The notes below the pieces were generated by a model. It made no database searches and was not told the DNA's origin. It saw only the letters and a list, made by a program, of their open reading frames with translations. The translations under genes and the position numbers were made by a program. A DNA stretch of 64,000 nucleotides, from contig CAWHOY010000008.1 of NCBI GenBank assembly GCA_963831155.1, positions 434,001-498,000 of the forward strand, read 5' to 3'. The stretch is from CAVRXQ01 sp963831155 (GTDB lineage Bacteria; Actinomycetota; Acidimicrobiia; Acidimicrobiales; Bog-793). This document shows positions 35,716-43,377 of this stretch, one piece after another (position 1 is the first letter of the stretch; every line of letters begins with the position of its first letter).

Positions 35716-36492
35716 TCAGCGACCGAAGCGGCGCTCTCGTCTCGCGAAATCGCGCAGCGCGCGCAGGTAGTCGACTCGTCGGAACTCCGGCCAGTACGGG
35801 TCGACGAAGACGCACTCCGCGTAGACCGCTTGCCATAGCAAGAAGCCGGACAGTCGCGCCTCGCCGCTCGAACGGATCAGGAGATCAGGATCCGGAAGGT
35901 CAGTGGTGTACAAGTTCGCGGCGATGCCCTCGGCGTCGATATGCGAGGCGAGATCGTCGGGGGGTACGCCGTCACCGACGAGACCGGTGACGAGTGCGCG
36001 CGCCGCGTCGATGATTTCGTCACGCCCTCCGTAGGCGAGGGCGAGCGTGAAGCGCCAGTTCGCCTCTTCACCCGGCGCGTCGGATTCCGCTCGCTTCGCA
36101 GCCTCCGCGAGTTGTGCGGGCAAAAGATCGAGGCTCCCGATCACCCGTACCGAGCAGTCGAGGCTTTGCGCGAGAGTTGGGAGCTCATCGAAAAGCTCGA
36201 CCAAAACGTCGAAGTACGGTTCGAGCTCGCTCGCTGGTCGGCGGAGGTTGTCCGTCGAGAGCACCCATGCGGTGACCGCAGGCAGATGCAGCTGCGCGGA
36301 CCAGCGGAGAAGCTCGCGTAACTTCGCCATGCCGCTGCGGTAGCTCTCCTGGTACTCGGCGAGTCCTTCTGCTCGGGCGAAGCGGCGATGACCATCGAGG
36401 ATCACGCCGACGTGGTGGGGGAGCTGGTCGGGGTCAAGGGAGCGCAACAAGCGGCGCTCATAGGTGCGGTAAAACGGGGCTGACCACGCCAC
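35716..36492 (-). CDS. uppS: Cis-prenyltransferase (undecaprenyl/decaprenyl diphosphate synthase family)
   Basis: The 258-residue enzyme would build a Z-isoprenoid diphosphate for cell-envelope glycan carriers. It has the substrate motif VILDGHRRFARAEG near residue 30, YGGRDEII in the middle, and a C-terminal SSGEARLSGFLLWQAVYAE segment. In most members the first motif reads DGNxRWA; here the asparagine is histidine. This may reflect a short-chain or otherwise atypical member. The chain length cannot be predicted. It overlaps nothing, and its promoter lies in the 109-base gap before the HTH gene. Confidence 0.85.
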   Translation of the reverse strand: MAWSAPFYRTYERRLLRSLDPDQLPHHVGVILDGHRRFARAEGLAEYQESYRSGMAKLRELLRWSAQLHLPAVTAWVLSTDNLRRPASELEPYFDVLVELFDELPTLAQSLDCSVRVIGSLDLLPAQLAEAAKRAESDAPGEEANWRFTLALAYGGRDEIIDAARALVTGLVGDGVPPDDLASHIDAEGIAANLYTTDLPDPDLLIRSSGEARLSGFLLWQAVYAECVFVDPYWPEFRRVDYLRALRDFARRERRFGR

Positions 36493-36601
36493 GAAGCCAT
36501 TGTCGCAGGTCGCGGAGAAGGTCGTTACGCATTCGACCGCGGTCTCCCAGGCCGAACCGAGTGTCCGCGCGGGCAGCGGGCGCAGCGCTACGAAGCCGAC
36601 C

Positions 36602-37138
36602 TCACCACGTGGCGGGATAGATGAAGTCGGCGGCCGGTCGGCCGGTCCACTGGGCGATCCGCATCGCCAGGTCCATGCCCGTGGCGAACTTCGCAGTGCG
36701 CAACCCAGTCAGCTGATTTGGAGTGCACCCGAGCGCCGAAGCGAGCGCCGGCCAGGTCAGTCCCTCGCGCTGTCGCTCTTCATCCATCGCTGCATAGAGG
36801 AGCTTGAGCGACCAGCGAAGCCGACGGTCCGGTCCCACCTGAGGGAGCGCGAACCGCTCGTCGTCACTGTTCGTGCCCCGCAAGAAGCTCTCAGGCGTTC
36901 GTCCCAGCCAGCGCAGCATGAATAGGGCGTGCTGGCAGCTCGTCCCCGGCTTCTCTGCCATTTTGGTCAGCGTCGCGGGGCTGATCGGATGGTCGCTGCG
37001 CCGGTCGTTGAGCTCGAAGGAAAGATCCCAAATCTGGTCAACAACACCGCTCCAGCTGAGGCCCAGCTCGGTCCGCCGGGCGTCGAGTGCCCGGTAGAGG
37101 GCGGTGCCGTCGAAGGGGAGGATCGAGGACTCCCTCAC
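36602..37138 (-). CDS. XRE-like HTH regulator with two HTH-like segments
   Basis: The 178-residue protein has two similar helical segments. LYRALDARRTELGLSWSGVV leads to ISPATLTKMAEKP, and ERQREGLTWPALASALGCTPNQLTGL follows later. The second fits a helix-turn-helix of the XRE type, while the first may be a partner or a degenerate copy. It ends with WTGRPAADFIYPATW, typical of small actinobacterial XRE proteins. The GTG start at 37138 is divergent from the M23-like gene by 144 bases, so it may control that promoter or its own. Confidence 0.65.
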   Translation of the reverse strand: MRESSILPFDGTALYRALDARRTELGLSWSGVVDQIWDLSFELNDRRSDHPISPATLTKMAEKPGTSCQHALFMLRWLGRTPESFLRGTNSDDERFALPQVGPDRRLRWSLKLLYAAMDEERQREGLTWPALASALGCTPNQLTGLRTAKFATGMDLAMRIAQWTGRPAADFIYPATW

Positions 37139-37282
37139 GGCGAATTCTTGCCCCTGGTCGTCGCGACCCGCAGAAAGGTGCGGTGCGTGCTTGTTCGATC
37201 TTGGCGACGGAGTGCCATAACCCCCGCTAACCAGGAATCTTTGCTCGACAGGCCTGGTCAGAGCGGGTACGGTCTACCACCC

Positions 37283-38557
37283 GTGGGTGGCCGTCCGAAG
37301 TTTGTTGACGCGCCCCCGCGCTTCCCGTGCCGGCGGCGCCTCGCCAAGCGAGCGGCTTTCGTCATCAGCGGCCTCTTCGCCATTGCGTTTGTCGCGCTGC
37401 CCTCCGCGTCCGCGTCGAACAACGTGAACGGCGACAAGAAGCGGATCGCGCAACTTGAAGCACAGATCGAAGCGGAGGGGAAGCTCTCTCAGACCCTCGT
37501 CGCGCGGTACGACGCTGAACTCGGCAAGCAACAGCAAATTCACGCGGCGATCCTCGCGACAGGTCACGCGGTTGCGACCGACCAAGCGGCGACGAGACGT
37601 GCGGCCAACCACTTGCGGACGCTCGCCGTCGACTCCTACGTCTACGCGGGGAGCTCGGGCGGCGTTGCGGCGTTGATCGGCGTGCCGAGTTCGCTCTCAG
37701 ACGTCGCTTCGGTCTACGCCCAGCTCGCGTCTGGGAAGCTCCAATCAGCGGCGACGAAGTACCTCGTCGACATGCACACGCTCGCGCACCAGCGCAAGGT
37801 CCTCGGCGAAGAACAAGCCTCGGTCGAGGCGGTGTTGCGCCAGCTCATCCCTGATCAACGCTCGGCCGATGCAGCGGTCGCGCGTGAGACGCAAGAGTTC
37901 AACTCGGCAAAAGGGGAGCTGCGGATCGCGCTCGTATTGATTGTGCGACAGCGGCAAGCTCAGGAGCGTCAAGAAGAAGAGGAGGCCACGCTCGCGAAGC
38001 GCGCCGCGGTCGCGACGGCGTCGGCCTCTCTACCCGCTCCGACGACGCCGGCGAGTGCGAGCCCTGTTGCACCCACCGGCTACGAGAATCCCCTGCGCGC
38101 GATCAACGCGCTCAGTCCCGAGAGGATCGACCAAGGTGTCGACTACGGCGGTTTCGGGCCGATGTATGCGATCGGAAATGGCGTCGTTCTGAGCACCGTG
38201 AACGGCGGCTGGCCGGGGGGCACCTTCATCACATACAAGCTCGAGTCAGGGCCGGCAGCAGGGCTCGTTGTGTATGCGGCAGAAGACATCAACCCGAGCG
38301 TCTACATCGGCCAACAGGTGAACGCGAACACGGTCATCGGAACGATGTACGAAGGCTGGTCGGGGATCGAGACCGGATGGGCGAACGGGTCCGAAGGCGA
38401 CACGATGGCGATGGTCGCGGGGCAGTTCGATGGCTCGAACTCGACTGCGTTCGGTTGGAACTTCGACGAACTCCTCGTTTCTCTCGGCGCGCCCGGGGGA
38501 ATCATGCAACAAAGCGTCCCGACGGGAGCGGTGCCCAGCGGCTGGCCGACCTGGTGA
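37283..38557 (+). CDS. Secreted coiled-coil protein with an M23-like C-terminal domain
   Basis: The 424-residue protein has a signal peptide (RRRLAKRAAFVISGLFAIAFVALPSASA). A coiled coil follows (DKKRIAQLEAQIEAEGKLS onwards). The C-terminal domain has a PERIDQGVDYGGFGPMYAIG start and YIGQQVNANTVIGTMYEG, resembling the lysostaphin/M23 beta-hairpin core. The usual HxxxD and HxH zinc motifs are not evident, so it may be a non-enzymatic activator like EnvC/NlpD or a divergent peptidase. GTG 37283 is the first start that leaves the signal peptide intact. It is followed by the tRNA gene. Confidence 0.7.
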   Translation: MGGRPKFVDAPPRFPCRRRLAKRAAFVISGLFAIAFVALPSASASNNVNGDKKRIAQLEAQIEAEGKLSQTLVARYDAELGKQQQIHAAILATGHAVATDQAATRRAANHLRTLAVDSYVYAGSSGGVAALIGVPSSLSDVASVYAQLASGKLQSAATKYLVDMHTLAHQRKVLGEEQASVEAVLRQLIPDQRSADAAVARETQEFNSAKGELRIALVLIVRQRQAQERQEEEEATLAKRAAVATASASLPAPTTPASASPVAPTGYENPLRAINALSPERIDQGVDYGGFGPMYAIGNGVVLSTVNGGWPGGTFITYKLESGPAAGLVVYAAEDINPSVYIGQQVNANTVIGTMYEGWSGIETGWANGSEGDTMAMVAGQFDGSNSTAFGWNFDELLVSLGAPGGIMQQSVPTGAVPSGWPTW

Positions 38558-38617
38558 TCTGAACGCAGCTCCTCGGCCGCTCAGGCGGGCGGCGGAGGTA
38601 GAGTGCACTTTCTTCAC

Positions 38618-38691
<74 letters not shown>

Positions 38692-38788
38692 CTACAAAAT
38701 CCCTGGTAGAAGCCCCCTGACCAGTTCGCTGTAAGTTGCCTTCTCTTCGTCATAACTACGTTGTTACTACTAGAAGTAATCTTGCGCC

Positions 38789-39931
38789 GTGCGAGGGACG
38801 ATGCACGAGCGTCGGCCGGGGATCTGGACTCTTCGGGTGTACGTGGGCCGCGACGCAGGCGGTCGTCCGGTCCAGCGCTCCCGCACGGTCAACGGCACCA
38901 AGCGCGAGGCGGAAACAGCACTTGCCCGGTTCGTAGCGGAGCAGGACGATGTCCGGCCGGCGCGCACCGGGTTCCAGGCAACGGTCTCTCAGCTCCTCGA
39001 CGAGTGGCTCAAGGTTGGCAAGCAGCGGGGCTGGACGACCTATACCGAGCATCGGTATTCGAGCTACGTCGAGGGTCGTCTTCGTCCAGCTTTGGGGAAG
39101 ATCAAGATCTCGAGGCTGGGTCCGGCGGAGCTCGACCGCTTCTACGCTGACCTGCTGGCGGAAGGGCTCAGCCCGACGACCGTCCGGCACGTCCACGGGA
39201 TCCTCTCTTCTGCTTGCGAGCTGGCCGTGGACTGGGGCTGGCTGACGCGCAACCCGGCAAAGAGGGCGCACCCACCGACTCGGGCGCGCACGGACACCCG
39301 ATCGCCTTCGGCTGAGGAGGTAATGGCGATCGTTGCGGCGGCCAACGAGATCGACCCGATTAGAGCCGCGCTGATAACTCTCGCGGCGATGACGGGTGCT
39401 CGCCGCGGGGAATTGTGCGCTTTGCGCTGGAACGACGTGGATTGGAGACGTCGCACCCTCACTATCGCCCGCTCCCTGACCATTACACCGGGGACAATCA
39501 CCGAGGGCAGCACGAAGACCAAGAAGCCCCGAACTGTCTCTCTGGGTTCGAACACGGTCTGGATGCTTCGTGAGCACCGCAACCGCTGCGAGACCATCGC
39601 CCGTCAGGCAGGGGTCGGCCTCCGCGCCGATGCCTACCTATTTTCGAGCGCCGTCGACGGATCGCAGCCCACGAAGCCGGACTCACTCAGCCAGTTCCAC
39701 GTTCGGCTCATGGGCAAGCTCGAAATGAACTATCGATTCCACGAGTTGCGCCACTTCATGGCCACCTCACTCGCTGCCTCGGGGGTCGGCATCCGGACAA
39801 TCGCCGGTCGGCTCGGGCATGCCGACCCGTCCCTCACCTTGCGTACCTATGCCCATTGGCTTGAGTCCGCCGATCGGGAGGCAGCCGACGCTGTCGAAGG
39901 AGCGCTGGGATTCGAAAGCCGCCCCACTTAG
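38789..39931 (+). CDS. Tyrosine recombinase / phage-type integrase
   Basis: The 380-residue protein has an N-terminal arm-binding domain, a SAM-like core-binding domain (about 62-160) and a catalytic domain. The catalytic residues are R205 in TGARRGEL, K245 or K246 in the hairpin, H318 and R321 in HELRH, H344 in RLGHADP and nucleophile Y354 in LRTYAHW, so the enzyme looks intact. GTG 38789 gives the family's opening. Its position directly after the initiator tRNA and before accessory genes indicates that it integrated the island. Confidence 0.93.
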   Translation: MRGTMHERRPGIWTLRVYVGRDAGGRPVQRSRTVNGTKREAETALARFVAEQDDVRPARTGFQATVSQLLDEWLKVGKQRGWTTYTEHRYSSYVEGRLRPALGKIKISRLGPAELDRFYADLLAEGLSPTTVRHVHGILSSACELAVDWGWLTRNPAKRAHPPTRARTDTRSPSAEEVMAIVAAANEIDPIRAALITLAAMTGARRGELCALRWNDVDWRRRTLTIARSLTITPGTITEGSTKTKKPRTVSLGSNTVWMLREHRNRCETIARQAGVGLRADAYLFSSAVDGSQPTKPDSLSQFHVRLMGKLEMNYRFHELRHFMATSLAASGVGIRTIAGRLGHADPSLTLRTYAHWLESADREAADAVEGALGFESRPT

Positions 39932-40026
39932 AGGTGAAAGCTTCACGCTGTCGATGAGCCCCATTGCGTGAGTCGGGACCGTTTTTGTACAGCGTCGGGC
40001 GGTTGGAGCATGAGGCACGATGAGGC

Positions 40027-40764
40027 ATGGCGCTTCGCTCAGGAATCGAGTGGACCGAAGCAACCTGGAATCCCGTGACTGGTTGCGACCGGGTGTCCCA
40101 GGGATGCGATCACTGTTACGCGCAGCGGCTCGCTTTCCGGCTGAAGGCCATGGGACAGCCCCGTTATCAACGAGATGGCTCATCGGATACGAGTGGCCCA
40201 GGATTCGGCGTCTGCTGCCACGGTGATCTCCTATCCCTTCCCGAACGCTGGCGAAAGCCACGCCTGGTGTTCGTCAATTCGATGAGCGACCTGTTCCATC
40301 CCGAGGTACCGGATGCATTCATAGAAGACGTCTTCGCAGTGATGGCCACGACTCCACGACATCGATTTCAGATTCTCACGAAGCGATCACAGCGATTGCG
40401 GGCTCTCGCTCCTTTGCTTCCGTGGCCCGCGAACGTGTGGATGGGCGTCAGCGTCGAGAGTTCCCGGTACCGATTCCGCATCGATCATCTGCGAGACGTG
40501 CCAGCCAAGATTCGGTTCATCTCGGTCGAGCCTCTGATTGCGCCAATTGGACGACTCGATCTCTCCGGCGTCAACTGGGTCATAGTCGGTGGCGAATCCG
40601 GACCCCAAGCGCGGGCGATGGAACGTTCCTGGGTAGCCGACGTCCGCGATCAGTGCTTACAAGCAGGCGTAGCCTTCTTCTTCAAGCAGTGGGGAGGGCG
40701 AACACCGAAAGCGGGCGGCCGGGCGCTCGATGGCCGCACGTGGGACCAGATGCCAGTGGAGTGA
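40027..40764 (+). CDS. Phage Gp37/Gp68-family (DUF5131) three-Cys-motif protein
   Basis: The 245-residue protein begins IEWTEATWNPVTGCDRVS, followed by a cluster C20-x6-C27-x2-C30 (GCDHCYA), the defining three-cysteine motif. Further conserved pieces are FVNSMSDLFHPEVP, FQILTKRSQRL, NVWMGVSVES and WVIVGGESGPQARAM. The family resembles radical-SAM proteins, but its reaction is not known to me. The GTGA overlap with the next gene, tcmP, shows that they work together. It lies in the island behind the integrase. Confidence 0.9.
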   Translation: MALRSGIEWTEATWNPVTGCDRVSQGCDHCYAQRLAFRLKAMGQPRYQRDGSSDTSGPGFGVCCHGDLLSLPERWRKPRLVFVNSMSDLFHPEVPDAFIEDVFAVMATTPRHRFQILTKRSQRLRALAPLLPWPANVWMGVSVESSRYRFRIDHLRDVPAKIRFISVEPLIAPIGRLDLSGVNWVIVGGESGPQARAMERSWVADVRDQCLQAGVAFFFKQWGGRTPKAGGRALDGRTWDQMPVE

Positions 40765-41768
40765 AAGAAGCAGTGACGAGCGATTACGGGGGTTACTGGA
40801 CCGAAGCGAAGTTAACGATCCTTGCGAAGTACCTGCGCGCATTTAACTTCGCTTCTAAACGAGCGGGCGAGACCGTTTATCTAGACCTTTTCGCCGGAAG
40901 CTTGTGGAACCGCCGGCCTGATACTCAATCGATTTTTCGAGGGTCGACAAGCGTGGCGCTTGAGACGATTCCCGAATTCTCAAAGCTCATCTTCTGGGAA
41001 CTTCCTGCGGCGGCCGCTCAGCTCCAACGCGACCTCGCGGCGAACTATCCCAATTATGGGCGGTGGGAGGTGGTGCCGGGCGATTGCAACGTCCACCTCG
41101 AAGACGGTTTGTCGCGCGTCAAGGATCTCCGCTACGCGCCAACCTTCGCGTTCATCGACCCCAAGGGTCTCGACGTCGCTTGGACGACGCTGCATCGACT
41201 CTCGCTGTGGCGCGTGGGTAAAACAAAGACTGAGCTTTGGATTCTCTTTCCCGAGCCGGCGTTGGAGCGGGTGCTCGGACTGAAAGGCTCATTTGGTCGC
41301 CGCAGTGCCGATCGGTTGGATCGGTTGTACGGCGACGATAGCTGGGTGCCGATCCATCAACGGAGAGTGGGCGGAGAGCTGGATCCAGAAGCGACGCGAG
41401 CGGAATATGTCAACTTGCTCCGGTGGCTGCTCCAGAATTCCCTCCATTACAAGCACACTCGGGCACTGGGTCTTTACAACCGCAACGGCAATCCCGTCTA
41501 CACCATGGTGTTCGCGACTGACCACAGTGCAGGGCTTTCCATCATGAACGACGTCTACGCCTATGCATCCGTTCACGAGCTCCCAGCTCTGCGATCGAGG
41601 GCATTGGCTGCCAAACGTCGTGAGCGAGATGAGCGGCTGGGAACGCCTTCCCTGTTCGAGGTCACTCCAAAGGTGGAACCGCGCGAATACCGGAATATCG
41701 AACCGTGGCAGCCTCCAGCTCCCATCAGTGACGAGCTGCTGCTTGATTACGGTGACGAAGATTGGTAG
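40761..41768 (+). CDS. tcmP: Three-Cys-motif partner protein TcmP
   Basis: The 335-residue protein is the dedicated partner of the Gp37/Gp68 family. It has KEAVTSDYGGYWTEAKLTIL at the start, YLDLFAGSLWNR near residue 38, and FAFIDPKGLDVAW later, a layout that looks like a degenerate Rossmann methyltransferase. GTG 40761 overlaps the stop of its partner by four bases. The pair is seen on mobile elements and in phages. The joint function is undetermined, and defence is a plausible guess. Base composition is visibly lower in GC than the core genes to the left. Confidence 0.88.
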   Translation: MKEAVTSDYGGYWTEAKLTILAKYLRAFNFASKRAGETVYLDLFAGSLWNRRPDTQSIFRGSTSVALETIPEFSKLIFWELPAAAAQLQRDLAANYPNYGRWEVVPGDCNVHLEDGLSRVKDLRYAPTFAFIDPKGLDVAWTTLHRLSLWRVGKTKTELWILFPEPALERVLGLKGSFGRRSADRLDRLYGDDSWVPIHQRRVGGELDPEATRAEYVNLLRWLLQNSLHYKHTRALGLYNRNGNPVYTMVFATDHSAGLSIMNDVYAYASVHELPALRSRALAAKRRERDERLGTPSLFEVTPKVEPREYRNIEPWQPPAPISDELLLDYGDEDW

Positions 41769-42071
41769 CTGCAATGGAACGTCGTCATGCGCAGACGGCT
41801 CCGGTCTCCGGGAAATGACGAGTCACGATCTGAAAGGATCGCCACGTAGTCGATTACCGAATCCCTAAGACGTATTTATCCGTCCATGAGGGGAGGTCGC
41901 TGCGATTGTTCGGTCCTCTCCGTATCGCTGTCTCCGGTCGGCGCGACACTGTCCAGAAGCACTCCAGTAGCAGTCCCGCGACGACGCGCGAGCATTTGGC
42001 GAGGCGACTTTCGCAAGCTGACGGAGCCTACGAGGCGCCCGCTGACGTAGACAGCTGTCATTCTGGGGCGG
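41769..42071. other. Gene-free stretch between tcmP and the membrane protein gene
   Basis: Reading frames here have no coding-like composition and no recognisable domain. The right part should hold the promoter for the membrane protein/HNH unit. I see no repeat or strong hairpin. Confidence 0.5.
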
Positions 42072-42674
42072 ATGAACTACTCGAATGGTCTCTCGATGGG
42101 GTTCGATATTGCCGCATATGGACTTCAGCTCGCGACGGTCGTGATCACGGCGTTTGGACTGCGGCGTCTTCGGCGGCGCTTCTCAGTTGAGCTCGCAGCG
42201 TATTGGGGAGAACATCCCGACGTTCTGCTGAGCTGGCTACGAGCGCGACATAGAGAACTTGCCAGGTTAGTTACGAATGCGAGGAAACTTGTTCGGCGGG
42301 TCGCCCTTATCCTTCGGCTGGCGAGACCGAGAACGACAGCTTTCGCCGGCGTCGCCGATTCCTTCGCGTTCACTGGCTCGGCTACCGCGTCCGTTACTGT
42401 CGGCGCCCCTCCGAGGTTTGATCCCTCGAAGGACATCGGATCGCAGTTCGACGCACTTGGCGAATATGCGCGCGTCGCGAGGCAGTCTGTGACGGATCTC
42501 GACGCTCGAATCCAAGAGCTAATTAATGCTCGTGCTCAGGAGCACGAGGTCGCGGTCAACGCGGTAACGGAGAAGGTTGAGGAGATCGCGTTTGGAGAAT
42601 TCGGGTTCGCGTGGCTTGCGGTCGCACTGTTGGCTGCGAGCATCGCCTTTGAGATCGCTGCCAGCATGGTGTGA
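42072..42674 (+). CDS. Hypothetical two-span membrane protein
   Basis: I do not recognise this 200-residue protein. It has a hydrophobic segment at the start (FDIAAYGLQLATVVITAFGL) and one at the very end (FAWLAVALLAASIAFEIAASMV). Between them lies a basic stretch and a helical, coiled-coil-like region (about 125-175). Its stop overlaps the HNH gene start by GTGA, so both are translated together. A membrane protein coupled to a nuclease is an arrangement seen in defence systems, where the membrane partner senses or anchors; here that is only an inference. Confidence 0.65.
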   Translation: MNYSNGLSMGFDIAAYGLQLATVVITAFGLRRLRRRFSVELAAYWGEHPDVLLSWLRARHRELARLVTNARKLVRRVALILRLARPRTTAFAGVADSFAFTGSATASVTVGAPPRFDPSKDIGSQFDALGEYARVARQSVTDLDARIQELINARAQEHEVAVNAVTEKVEEIAFGEFGFAWLAVALLAASIAFEIAASMV

Positions 42675-43117
42675 AGATTTGGGGTGATCGTCGCAAGGGG
42701 GAGGAGTTGGGACGGATGCCGAGCTTCGATGATGCTCTTCGGGGGTACGCGTTTTCGGTCCATCGTCGCGATGGATTCCAATGCCGTTACTGCGGACTTG
42801 ACGGCACTTCGTCCTTTTCGAATTGGCTTTCGTTGAGTTGGGACCACCTCCTTCCAAAGGGGCACCTCGAGAGGGACAATCCGGATTACATCGTGTCAGC
42901 TTGCATGTTCTGCAACACCGCCGACAACCGCTACTTCGATAACGCCCAGAAGCGCGGAGTTGTGTTTGATGGCCTCACGCCAGAGGAGCTCGTCGCGCAG
43001 CGGCTGCCTTTCGTGCAAGCCACGCGTGAGAGCTATCGGGAGTTCTGGACGGCGAACGTCGCGCGAAGAGAAGTTTTGGTGGATCTGGAAGAGATCGAAC
43101 CTTCGACCAATGGATAA
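42671..43117 (+). CDS. HNH endonuclease
   Basis: The 148-residue protein has the HNH core. A CxxC pair lies in FQCRYCGLDG, then SWDHLLPKGHLERDN supplies the first His with Asp, and ACMFCNTADNRYF gives the second CxxC and the catalytic Asn/His part. It would cut double-stranded or nicked DNA. The GTG start overlaps the membrane-protein gene. The C-terminus (about residues 90-148) is helical and unlike common restriction enzymes. It converges with the large helicase gene, about 260 bases away. Confidence 0.82.
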   Translation: MKIWGDRRKGEELGRMPSFDDALRGYAFSVHRRDGFQCRYCGLDGTSSFSNWLSLSWDHLLPKGHLERDNPDYIVSACMFCNTADNRYFDNAQKRGVVFDGLTPEELVAQRLPFVQATRESYREFWTANVARREVLVDLEEIEPSTNG

Positions 43118-43377
43118 CGGGTGTCAATGGCTTTTGCAGGCCGTTCCGAAACGTCCGACAGGTTCGCTCGCATCCAGGCATGGCACTCCCATCAGGGCAT
43201 TCGTTCAGCTGGCAAGCTGGCGTCGGCCCTGTTCGCCCTGGGTTATGGGACGAATTATGGGACGCGAATCGCCCGTTGGATTCGTACGGCCTTAATGCTT
43301 CGTACCTCCCACCGACGGATCTTGCAGTCCCGACGCAAACAGCTGAGGGACGCGCAAATGAGCGAGCGGATAGACAG

